Part shown: piece by piece, positions 6,728 through 15,501 of the stretch
Layout: each line of letters begins with the position of its first letter
Numbering within the stretch: position 1 is the first letter of the stretch
Assembly (NCBI GenBank): GCA_039818825.1
Contig: JBCBTD010000066.1
Location: 1-21,072 of the forward strand
Source of the DNA: JBCBTD01 sp039818825
Lineage (GTDB): Bacteria; Pseudomonadota; Alphaproteobacteria; Geminicoccales; Geminicoccaceae
DNA length: 21,072 nt
Direction of reading: 5' to 3'
Notes under the pieces: model-generated
Told to the model about the DNA's origin: nothing
The model's database searches: none
What the model saw: only the letters and a program-made list of their open reading frames with translations
Translations under genes and position numbers: made by a program

Positions 6728-8497
6728 TCACCCCTGACCTCGGGCAGGGCGGAAGCCGAGGTCGCCGAGCCGGTCGCCGGGCCCGAACCTGAGCCGGCAC
6801 GCCGCGCGGCAGCCCCGCGCCTCGAGGAGCCAGGAGCCCCCGCGGACGACGCGGCTCGCGCCTTTCACATTCAACTGAGCCGAGCCGTCGGTGGGGGCTC
6901 CTTCGTAGCCGTCGTGCCAACCATCTGCGCACCACTCCCAGACGTTGCCATGCATGTCATGCAGGCTCCAGGCATTGGCCGAGTAGCTGCCGACCTCCGT
7001 CGTCTCACCGACGTTCCCTCCATAGTTGAGCGACTTGGGATCGGCGTCGTCGCCGAAGGAGAAACGAGTCGTGGTCCCGGCGCGGCAGGCGTACTCCCAC
7101 TCGGCCTCGCTCGGCAGACGATATGCCTGCCCGCTCACCTCACTCAGCCAAGACAGGTAAGCGTCCGCGTCCTGCCACGACACGTTGATGACCGGCCGCC
7201 GACCGCGCCCCCACCCCGCGTCTTCAGGCTTCTCTCGCCCCATGATCTCGCAAAAGTGGTCGTATTCGTCGAAGGTGACTGGAAATCGACCAAGCGCGAA
7301 CGACGGCACCGATACGCGGTGCTGTGGCCCTTCGTCGCCGTACCTCTCTTTCTCGTCCGGTGGCGACCCCATGAGGAACTCGCCCGCTGGGATGACGACC
7401 ATCTCCGGGCACCAGGGCGCGTCGACGTCGCGGAAGACGGTGAGCGGTTTCCGGACGTGCCGCGCAGGCGGATCAGGCTCTGACGGCGGCTGGGCTGGTT
7501 CTCGCGATACGGCCACAACCGACACCGCCACTGCAGACGCGGAAACGAGCGCGCCCAGGGTTTCCTCGAGCTTCTGTCGCACCTCGTAGTCACGCTCGCA
7601 GCCCGGCAGCAACCGAGCTCTGAGGAGCTCTGTCGCGGCCTCGCGACAGAGCGGCTCGCGCTCGACATGCCTGAGGACGGCATCGGCCGCGCCGAGCCGC
7701 GCGAAGTGGGTTTCGTGGCTGATCGCAGCGATCAGGTCGTCGGGCAGCGGCAAGGCGGTGGGCGCCTTTCGCACGAGCGGGAAGCTCGTCTCGGCGTGGC
7801 AGGCGTAGACCGGGCGCATGTCCTTCGCCGGATCAGCGATACTGTCTCGCAACCGCCGGCGGACGAAGCCGTCCAGGTCGCGCAAGGAGACCTCGAGGGC
7901 ATCCGGGGCACCGGCAGCGCCGCCGAGCCCTTCCACGAGCGCCTGCGTGAACAAACCGACGCCGTCTTCTTCGTGGGCCAGCTTCAGCTTGTCGGTCGCG
8001 GCCAGAAACTCCGTACCGTAGCCCTCGATGGCGAAGGTCGCCTCATCGTGGACGCGCTCCGGCGGGACGCGACGCGCGTCGGGCAACGCGGCCGCAGCGT
8101 GGCAGCAATCGAGAATCACCGCTTGCCGCCTTGCACCGCTCCTGCCCATCGTTCGGTGCAGGAACGGCAGATCGACCGCCGTCGCCGTGAGATGCAAGAG
8201 TTCGGTGTCCTTCGCGACGAAATGGAAATCGTCGCTCAGCGCATCGAGCCGACCATGGCCAGCGAAGTAGAACAGCACGAAGTCGTCGCGGCGACGGCCA
8301 TGGTAAAGCGCCGCCACGGCCCGCCTGAACTGTGCGAGCGTCGGGTCGGGCAACGTTTCGACGCTCGCGAAGCCGCCTCGCTCCTCGAGCACTGTCTTCA
8401 GCGCGTCGACGTCGCCGAGCGCACCGCGCAGCGGCGAAATGTTCGGATCGTCGAAGGTCCCACAGCCGATCAGCAGCGCGTGGCGCTCGCCGCTCAT
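6728..8497 (-). CDS. Caspase-like peptidase fused to an FGE-sulfatase-like domain
   Basis: This is a 589-residue fusion. Residues 5-242 are a C14 caspase/metacaspase domain: RHALLIGCGTFDD, then FYFAGHG with catalytic His81, then ILDCCHAA with catalytic Cys132, then FLAATDKLKLAHEE and GLFTQALVEGL. Residues 250-315 are helical and may be a short repeat or adaptor region. Residues 314-331 are a hydrophobic alanine/valine stretch followed by a proline-rich linker. Residues 358-589 are a formylglycine-generating-enzyme/SUMF-like C-type-lectin fold (MVVIPAGEFLMGS, RLPSEAEWEYACRAGT, LHDMHGNVWEWCADGW, RVVRGGSW). Such caspase-FGE proteins occur in bacterial conflict or programmed-death systems, where the caspase cleaves and the FGE-like part probably senses or binds. 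Its start overlaps the upstream gene's stop (TGATG), implying translational coupling. Targets and trigger are unknown. Confidence 0.9.
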   Translation of the reverse strand: MSGERHALLIGCGTFDDPNISPLRGALGDVDALKTVLEERGGFASVETLPDPTLAQFRRAVAALYHGRRRDDFVLFYFAGHGRLDALSDDFHFVAKDTELLHLTATAVDLPFLHRTMGRSGARRQAVILDCCHAAAALPDARRVPPERVHDEATFAIEGYGTEFLAATDKLKLAHEEDGVGLFTQALVEGLGGAAGAPDALEVSLRDLDGFVRRRLRDSIADPAKDMRPVYACHAETSFPLVRKAPTALPLPDDLIAAISHETHFARLGAADAVLRHVEREPLCREAATELLRARLLPGCERDYEVRQKLEETLGALVSASAVAVSVVAVSREPAQPPSEPDPPARHVRKPLTVFRDVDAPWCPEMVVIPAGEFLMGSPPDEKERYGDEGPQHRVSVPSFALGRFPVTFDEYDHFCEIMGREKPEDAGWGRGRRPVINVSWQDADAYLSWLSEVSGQAYRLPSEAEWEYACRAGTTTRFSFGDDADPKSLNYGGNVGETTEVGSYSANAWSLHDMHGNVWEWCADGWHDGYEGAPTDGSAQLNVKGASRVVRGGSWLLEARGCRAACRLRFGPGDRLGDLGFRPARGQG

Positions 8498-8931
8498 CAG
8501 TCGGTTGCCTTCAGTCGCTCGGCGTAAGCCGCGGCCGCTTGAGCAACTTGCTTCGGATCGGCACCGTTGGTCGTGATTTCGAGGGTGACGCCGTCATCGG
8601 CCTCGATGATGACCTTGTCGACCGTCGGCCCGGCATCGCCCATCCACACCCGCACGGCCGCGACCAAGCCATCGACGACCTGAGCGCCGAGCGCCCCGGC
8701 GGCGCCGGCGGCGAGCTCCGGTCCGTAGGCCTGTCCCCACTCGACGAGCACGCGGCCGATCTCTGCGACCTCCAGCCCGCGCGACTGGTCCGGCGCAGCC
8801 CGCGTCGCTTCGTCGACCCGAAAGGCACCGTCGCTACCCAGCCGCCGAGCAAGCCCCGCCGTCAGTGCATGAAGCTGCGCTTCTCCGGTCGCCGTCGGGA
8901 CGACCTCGACAAGCAATCGCACGTCGGCCAC
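8497..8931 (-). CDS. Small EACC1-like effector-associated protein
   Basis: The product is 144 residues from GTG 8931, which has GGAGACGAG just upstream; a TTG seven codons earlier is less likely. It begins with a strand (VADVRLLVEV), continues with helices (LHALTAGLARRL, IGRVLVEWGQAYG), has a glycine/alanine-rich helical segment (PELAAGAAGALGAQVVDGLVAAV), then a beta-hairpin (KVIIEADDGVTLEITTNG) and a final helix (AQAAAAYAERL). That order resembles the effector-associated constant component EACC1, found next to caspase, trypsin-like and other effectors in bacterial conflict systems. The match is by layout, not by an invariant motif. It precedes the caspase gene with a one-base stop/start overlap, so the two proteins are probably made together and may bind each other. 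Confidence 0.65.
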   Translation of the reverse strand: MADVRLLVEVVPTATGEAQLHALTAGLARRLGSDGAFRVDEATRAAPDQSRGLEVAEIGRVLVEWGQAYGPELAAGAAGALGAQVVDGLVAAVRVWMGDAGPTVDKVIIEADDGVTLEITTNGADPKQVAQAAAAYAERLKATD

Positions 8932-8969
8932 GCCTCGTCTCCAATGCCACAACGCAACAAGATGGCTCC

Positions 8970-8999
8970 AATGTAATCACGACGGACGGTCAACTTCAA
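8970..8999 (-). promoter_or_regulatory. Candidate promoter of the EACC1-like/caspase unit
   Basis: On the minus strand TTGAAG (8994-8999) and TACATT (8970-8975) are 18 bp apart, within the 75-bp gap after edd. Transcription would start about 30 bp before the GTG at 8931. An eight-base direct repeat, CATTGGAG, occurs at the -10 (8966-8973) and again near the ribosome-binding site (8939-8946). This suggests the unit can be transcribed separately from edd. Confidence 0.35.
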
Positions 9000-9006
9000 C
9001 GGCCGC

Positions 9007-10827
<1,821 letters not shown>

Positions 10828-10900
10828 GGCTTCTCCCTTTCCCCGTCGCGGCGCTTGTCGGTCGGCGCAGTCGTCGGCGCAAGCCCGGGCCGGCGTGCAC

Positions 10901-12106
10901 TCACGCCGTCGTGGCTGCCGCCTTCTCGCGCGGGCCGGCGACCAGAGCGTCGGGGTCGGCCGAGTAGCGCTGGCTCAGCGGCAGAAGCGCCGCACCGAGC
11001 ACCCGCGCACTGCGGCCGACCGAGCCCAAGCGCAGCGTGAAGGGTGAAAGGCCTTTGGTGTTGAAGCCTTCGAGCGCCGCTTCCGTGGCCGCGGCGAGGC
11101 GCTCCAGATGACGACGCCCGAGCAGGCCGTCGAGCACGACGGTCTCGATGTCGAGCACGGCGGCCGTTGCGATCATCGTCCGCGCCAACGCCCTGCCCGC
11201 CTCCGCGATCCAACGTTCGACCACGGCTGCGACGACCGGCGGGCCGTCGTCGGCGGCCAGCCCGTCGATGCCCGCGACGCCCAAGGGTGCGAGGCGCCGC
11301 TCCAGCACGGCCACCGATGCCTCGTGCAGCAGCTGCAGCGGCCGGCCGTCCTCGTCCGCGACCGCCATCGGCATCGAACCCACGGCAGCCGCGTTGCCGC
11401 GGGAGCCGCGGAACAGCCTGCCGTCGAGCACGAGGCCGCCGCCGGCGAAGGTGCCGAGATAGAGGTAAAGCGCGCTCCCACCGCCAAGCGTGTCGCCAAG
11501 GGCCATCTCGGCAGCGCAGGCCGCGGTTGCGTCGTTGTAGACCTCGGCCGGCAAGTCGGTGCCGACGTGCATCGCTGCCGCGACGTCGAGCGAGCGCCAG
11601 CCCTCGAGGGCGCCGGGCGCCAACCCCAGCTCCACCGACCAGGCCGGCAGGTCGCCCGGCATGGCGATGCCGACGCCCGCTATCCGGCTCCGCACCTTGC
11701 GGCTGGCCGTGCCGAGAACGGCGCGTGCGCAGTCGACCGCCATGGGCATGGCGATGTCGGCCAGGGGCGCCTCGAAGCGGCCTTCGCGGTTGGCGACCAC
11801 GCCGCCGACGAAGTCGACGAGCACGGCTTCGACGCTGCCGCGCCCGATCTTCACGCCGAGCGAAAAGGCCCCATCGGGTGCCAATGCCATCGGCGTGTAG
11901 GGCTGGCCGACCTGCCCCCGCACCTTGGGCTGCTTGACGAGCAGCTGATCGCCGACCAGCGCATTGACTATCGTCGACGCGGCCTGGGCACTGAGGCCCG
12001 TGGCACGGGCCAGCTCGGCCTTCGACAACGGTCCGTGCTGGCGGATCGCGCCGATGATCAGCCGCTCGTTGAACGCACGCAGCGCGCTCGTATCGCCTCC
12101 CCGCAC
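10901..12106 (-). CDS. ROK-family transcriptional regulator (FrcR-like)
   Basis: The product is 401 residues from GTG 12106, with GGGAG six bases upstream. Residues 10-65 form a winged helix (NERLIIGAIRQHGPLSKAELARATGLSAQAASTIVNAL), followed by a ROK sugar-binding/ASKHA domain. The ROK zinc motif CxCGxxGC is absent, and the usual GExGH element reads GNAAAVGSMP (237-246), so the Glu and His are replaced by Ala and Ser. The protein is therefore a regulator rather than an active kinase, although the NDA motif (191-193) remains. It is divergent from frcB with a 158-bp gap, an arrangement like that of the sinorhizobial frc locus, where a ROK repressor flanks the fructose/mannose/ribose importer. 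It probably represses frcBCA and itself plus edd. The inducer is inferred only. Confidence 0.88.
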   Translation of the reverse strand: MRGGDTSALRAFNERLIIGAIRQHGPLSKAELARATGLSAQAASTIVNALVGDQLLVKQPKVRGQVGQPYTPMALAPDGAFSLGVKIGRGSVEAVLVDFVGGVVANREGRFEAPLADIAMPMAVDCARAVLGTASRKVRSRIAGVGIAMPGDLPAWSVELGLAPGALEGWRSLDVAAAMHVGTDLPAEVYNDATAACAAEMALGDTLGGGSALYLYLGTFAGGGLVLDGRLFRGSRGNAAAVGSMPMAVADEDGRPLQLLHEASVAVLERRLAPLGVAGIDGLAADDGPPVVAAVVERWIAEAGRALARTMIATAAVLDIETVVLDGLLGRRHLERLAAATEAALEGFNTKGLSPFTLRLGSVGRSARVLGAALLPLSQRYSADPDALVAGPREKAAATTA

Positions 12107-12161
12107 GGCGGTCTCCCAGGCAACGACATGCTCAGCCTAGGGCCATCGAATAAGAAACGCA

Positions 12162-12209
12162 AACTGATTTAGTTATTGACTCCACGCCTTGGATGAAGCT
12201 TTGTCATCC
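12162..12209. promoter_or_regulatory. frcB promoter/operator region
   Basis: This AT-rich part of the ROK-frcB spacer holds two inverted repeats, AACT-N5-AGTT (12162-12174) and GGATGA-N7-TCATCC (12191-12209). Between them is TTGACT (12176-12181), which could serve as a -35 box for frcB; no clear -10 accompanies it. Two symmetrical sites around a -35 box fit ROK repressor binding, but neither matches a motif I can name. Confidence 0.35.
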
Positions 12210-12264
12210 GAGCCGTCGCGGCGGTCCGCGTCACGGCGCCCCATAGAGCCCAGGGAGGCCTCAG

Positions 12265-13278
12265 ATGAAAAACTGGCTGTTCGCCACCACGGCGCTCGCC
12301 GCCGCCTTTGCCGCGACCCCGGCAAGCGCCGACGACGTGATCGTGGGCCTGGTGACCAAAACCAGCACCAACCCCTTCTTCGTGAAGATGAAGGAAGGTG
12401 CCGATGCCAAGGCTGCCGAGCTCGGTGTCGAGCTGCGCAGCTTCGCCGGCAAGTACGACGGTGACAACGAAGCGCAGATCGAGGCGATCGAAAGCTTGGT
12501 CGCCGCCGGCGCTGCCGGCATCCTGATCACGCCTTCAGACCCCGCCGGGCTCGCGGAGACGGTCGAGCGCGCCCGTGAAGCGGGGCTTCTGGTGATCGCC
12601 CTCGATACCCCCTTCGACCCGGTCGATGCCGCCGATGCGACGTTCGCCACCGACAACTACCGGGCGGGTGAGCTGATCGGCCAGTGGGCAGCCGCCACCA
12701 TGGGTGACACCTCCTCGGCCAAGATCGCCACGCTCGACCTATCGGAAGCGCAGATCACCGTCGACGTGCTCCGCAACCAGGGCTTTCTCGCGGGATTCGG
12801 CGTCGACACCAAAGACCCGAACAAGATGTACGACGAGGACGATCCGCGCATCGTCGGCGGCGATACCACGCTCGGTTCCGAAGAAGGCGGCCGGACGGCC
12901 ATGGAGAGCCTGATGCAGGTCGATCCTAGCATCAACGTCGTCCACACCATCAACGAGCCTGCCGCCGCGGGCGCCTACGAAGCGCTCAAGTCGTTCGGCA
13001 TGGAAGACCAGGTGCTGATCGTCTCGGTCGACGGCGGTTGCCCCGGTGTCCAGAACGTCAAGGAGGGCATCATCGGCGCCACGTCGATGCAGTTCCCGCT
13101 GCGGATGGCCTCGCTCGGCGTGGAGGCGGTGGCCGAGTTCGCCAAGAGCGGTGCCAAGCCCGAGAACACCGAAGGCCTGAGCTTCTTCGACACGGGCGTC
13201 GAGCTCGTCACCGACGCACCGGTCGACGGCATCCCGTCGATCAGCTCGGAGGAAGCTCTGACCAAGTGCTGGGGCTGA
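12265..13278 (+). CDS. frcB: Periplasmic sugar-binding protein of FrcBCA importer
   Basis: The product is 337 residues, a type I periplasmic-binding protein. It has a signal peptide at residues 1-22 (basic-hydrophobic, cleaved after PASA) and a strong AGGGAGG site upstream of ATG 12265. The mature start VIVGLVTKTSTNPFFVKMKEGA, then ALDTPFDPVDAADATFATDN, DDPRIVGGDTT, VVHTINEPAAAGAYEALKS, VSVDGGCPGVQNV and the final EKCWG-like TKCWG closely follow sinorhizobial FrcB. That protein binds fructose, mannose and ribose and delivers them to FrcC/FrcA. It is the first gene of the frcBCA operon. Two cysteines (in GGCPG and near the C terminus) are also a FrcB feature. Ligand preference is inferred from this resemblance. 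Confidence 0.93.
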   Translation: MKNWLFATTALAAAFAATPASADDVIVGLVTKTSTNPFFVKMKEGADAKAAELGVELRSFAGKYDGDNEAQIEAIESLVAAGAAGILITPSDPAGLAETVERAREAGLLVIALDTPFDPVDAADATFATDNYRAGELIGQWAAATMGDTSSAKIATLDLSEAQITVDVLRNQGFLAGFGVDTKDPNKMYDEDDPRIVGGDTTLGSEEGGRTAMESLMQVDPSINVVHTINEPAAAGAYEALKSFGMEDQVLIVSVDGGCPGVQNVKEGIIGATSMQFPLRMASLGVEAVAEFAKSGAKPENTEGLSFFDTGVELVTDAPVDGIPSISSEEALTKCWG

Positions 13279-13290
13279 GCCGCCACTGAC

Positions 13291-13314
13291 CCGGGGCGGC
13301 CCAGGCCGCCCCGG
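13291..13314 (+). promoter_or_regulatory. Intercistronic stem-loop between frcB and frcC
   Basis: CCGGGGCGGCC, CA, GGCCGCCCCGG is a perfect 11-bp inverted repeat just after the frcB stop. There is no T-run. In binding-protein-dependent importers such hairpins commonly protect the upstream message and lower downstream expression, giving more binding protein than permease. That role is inferred here. Confidence 0.6.
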
Positions 13315-13370
13315 CTGCCGGCGCGTCGTCGCCGCGCCATCCCGAAGACGTCCCCGCAAGGGAGGCTATC

Positions 13371-14600
13371 ATGGCCGAAGGTGATCCGGCAGGCGCCGTC
13401 GCGCGCCCGCAGCAAGACTTCGAACGTCGTTTGGAGGACGCGGCAACCGACGTTGCCAAGTTCGACGAGCGCGACAAGGGTTTGGTCTCCAAGTTCCAGC
13501 ATTTCCTTCACGGCAACCCGACGGCCGCACCGACGCTGGTGTTGATCCTCAGCTGTCTGGCGTTCGCCGCCGTCGCGCCGAACTTCTTTTCCGCGTTCAA
13601 CCTGTCGCTGATCATCCAGCAGGTGACGATCATCGGCATTCTCGGCGCGGCACAGACCTTGGTGATCCTGACCGCCGGCATCGACCTCTCGGTCGCGGCG
13701 GTGATGGTGCTGAGCTACATGGTCATGGCGCGCTTGGCCGTGGAAGGTGGTGCGCCGACCGTGCTGGCGATCCTCGCCGGGCTCGCCGTCGGCACGATCT
13801 GCGGACTGTTCAGCGGTTCGCTCGTCACCCGCGCACGGCTCTTGCCGATCGCCGTCGCCGTTCTGGCCTGGATAGGGCTGCTCGCCATCGGTATGCCGGT
13901 GATCTGGGCACTCCCGCTCGGCATGATCTTCGGTCTCGGGGTCGCCATCGCCGGCATCGGGCCGGCCCCGGCACTGCGGCTGCCGCCGTTCATCGTCACC
14001 CTCGGTGCCTGGTCGATCTTCTTCGCCCTGAGCCTGTGGTACTCCGACGCGCAGACCGTTCGCAGTCAGGACATCGACGCGGCGGCGCCCTTGCTCAAGA
14101 TCTTCGGCGAACGGGTCGCGCTGTTCGGCGCCCAGTTCACCTACGGCTCGTTCCTGATGATCCTGGTCTTCTGCGTGCTTTGGTACACGCTGAACTGGAC
14201 CGCCTGGGGGCGTGCCGTCTACGCCGTCGGCGACGACAAGGACGCTGCGGAGCTTTCGGGCATCCGCACCGACCGCATCCTGGTCTCGGTGTACGGTGCG
14301 GCGGGGTTCTTGTGCGCGCTCGCCGGCTGGGCCGCCATCGGCCGGGTCGGCTCGGCTTCGCCCCAGAGCTTCTACGAAGGCAACCTGGACGCCATCACCG
14401 CCGTGGTGATCGGCGGAACCTCCTTGTTCGGTGGCCGCGGCGCCATCTTCGGCACGCTGGTCGGCGCACTCATCGTCGGCGTCTTCCGCTCCGGGCTGAA
14501 GCTCGCCGGTGTCGACGTGCTTTGGCAGACCTTCGCGGTCGGCTTGCTGATCATCGTCGCCGTCGCGGTCGACCAATGGATCCGGAGGGTCTCCTCATGA
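13371..14600 (+). CDS. frcC: Permease of FrcBCA sugar importer
   Basis: The product is 409 residues, starting at ATG 13371 behind AAGGGAGG. It is a BPD_transp_2 family ribose/fructose-type permease forming the membrane channel with FrcA. After a 50-residue cytosolic N terminus come multiple hydrophobic spans, with the family markers TAGIDLSVAA (101-110), RLPPFIVTLGAW (203-214), WGRAVYAVGDDKDAAELSGI and AVVIGGTSLFGGRG. FrcC proteins are usually near 360 residues. The extra length is mostly a hydrophobic block at about 158-202, inserted between LVTRARL and RLPPFIV, which normally adjoin. The stop overlaps the frcA start by four bases (ATGA). It remains in frame and looks functional, but with possibly two additional membrane segments. 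Confidence 0.92.
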   Translation: MAEGDPAGAVARPQQDFERRLEDAATDVAKFDERDKGLVSKFQHFLHGNPTAAPTLVLILSCLAFAAVAPNFFSAFNLSLIIQQVTIIGILGAAQTLVILTAGIDLSVAAVMVLSYMVMARLAVEGGAPTVLAILAGLAVGTICGLFSGSLVTRARLLPIAVAVLAWIGLLAIGMPVIWALPLGMIFGLGVAIAGIGPAPALRLPPFIVTLGAWSIFFALSLWYSDAQTVRSQDIDAAAPLLKIFGERVALFGAQFTYGSFLMILVFCVLWYTLNWTAWGRAVYAVGDDKDAAELSGIRTDRILVSVYGAAGFLCALAGWAAIGRVGSASPQSFYEGNLDAITAVVIGGTSLFGGRGAIFGTLVGALIVGVFRSGLKLAGVDVLWQTFAVGLLIIVAVAVDQWIRRVSS

Positions 14601-15391
14601 GCACGAACGGAACGACTGAGCCGATCGTCAAAGGCCGGGCGCTGGTCAAGCGTTACGGCCGGGTCACCGCACTCGACCACGCCGACTTCGATCTGTTGCC
14701 GGGCGAGATCCTGGCGGTCATCGGCGACAACGGCGCCGGGAAGTCGACCTTGATCAAGGCCGTGTCGGGTGCCCTGCAGATCGACAGCGGCTCGATCCAG
14801 ATCGACGGCGTCGAGACGCGCTTTGCGTCGCCGATCGATGCTCGGTCGGCCGGCATCGAGACCGTCTACCAGAACCTCGCTTTGTCACCGGCGCTGTCCA
14901 TCGCCGACAACATGTTCCTGGGCCGCGAACTGTTCCAACCGGGTTTCCTCGGCAAATGGCTGAAGATGCTCGACAAGCGGCGGATGCGGACGTTCGCCAG
15001 GGAGAAGCTCACCGAGCTTGGGCTGATGACCGTGCAGAGCATCGACCAGGCCGTGGAAACGCTCTCGGGCGGTCAGCGCCAAGGCGTGGCGGTGGCACGC
15101 GCGGCAGCTTTCGCCAGCAAGTTCGTGATCATGGACGAACCGACGGCGGCTTTGGGCGTCAAGGAGAGCCGCCGTGTGCTGGAGCTGATCCGCGAGGTGA
15201 AGGCGCGAGGGCTGCCGATCGTGCTGATCTCGCACAACATGCCGCACGTGTTCGAGGTGGCGGACCGCATCCACATCCACCGCCTCGGCCGCCGTGCCTG
15301 CGTCATCGACCCGAAGGACTTCTCCATGTCCGATGCGGTGGCCATCATGACCGGCGCCATGGCGCCGCCTGAACCGGCCCAAGCCGCCTGA
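14597..15391 (+). CDS. frcA: ATPase of FrcBCA sugar importer
   Basis: The product is 264 residues, one ABC ATPase domain. ATG 14597 overlaps the frcC stop in ATGA and has GGAGGG upstream; a longer open frame extending upstream is only frcC in another frame. Walker A is GDNGAGKST (43-51), the Q-loop is YQN (91-93), the signature is LSGGQ (156-160), Walker B is FVIMDEPT (176-183) and the H-loop is LISHNMPHVFEVADRIH. A single ABC domain, not the tandem domains of RbsA/XylG-type importers, is characteristic of FrcA. It powers sugar import through FrcC. It is the last gene of the importer and is followed by a large hairpin. Confidence 0.94.
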   Translation: MSTNGTTEPIVKGRALVKRYGRVTALDHADFDLLPGEILAVIGDNGAGKSTLIKAVSGALQIDSGSIQIDGVETRFASPIDARSAGIETVYQNLALSPALSIADNMFLGRELFQPGFLGKWLKMLDKRRMRTFAREKLTELGLMTVQSIDQAVETLSGGQRQGVAVARAAAFASKFVIMDEPTAALGVKESRRVLELIREVKARGLPIVLISHNMPHVFEVADRIHIHRLGRRACVIDPKDFSMSDAVAIMTGAMAPPEPAQAA

Positions 15392-15401
15392 GCATCGACA
15401 C

Positions 15402-15438
15402 CCGACCACCCCGAGGCCGGAGGCCCCGGGTTGGTCGG
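15402..15438 (+). terminator. Hairpin ending the frc operon
   Basis: A 17-base left arm (15402-15418, beginning CCGACCA) pairs at 15 positions with 15422-15438 (ending TTGGTCGG) around a GGA loop, ten bases past the frcA stop. No T-run follows. Position and stability suggest the 3' end of frcBCA and separation from the ClbS/DfsB-like gene. Confidence 0.6.
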
Positions 15439-15501
15439 CGCCCTCGCCTGCCCCAAGGTACCGACCGGGCGACCTCGCACCGGGAAACGACGACCTCGAC
15501 C

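Noticed and set aside
6728..8497. Diversity-generating retroelement targeting the FGE-like domain
   Set aside because: FGE/lectin folds are frequent DGR targets, but there is no reverse transcriptase gene and no template/variable repeat pair in the window.
12975..14576. 533-codon minus-strand frame opposite frcB/frcC
   Set aside because: It is charged, repetitive translation antisense to recognised transporter genes, so it is a shadow frame.
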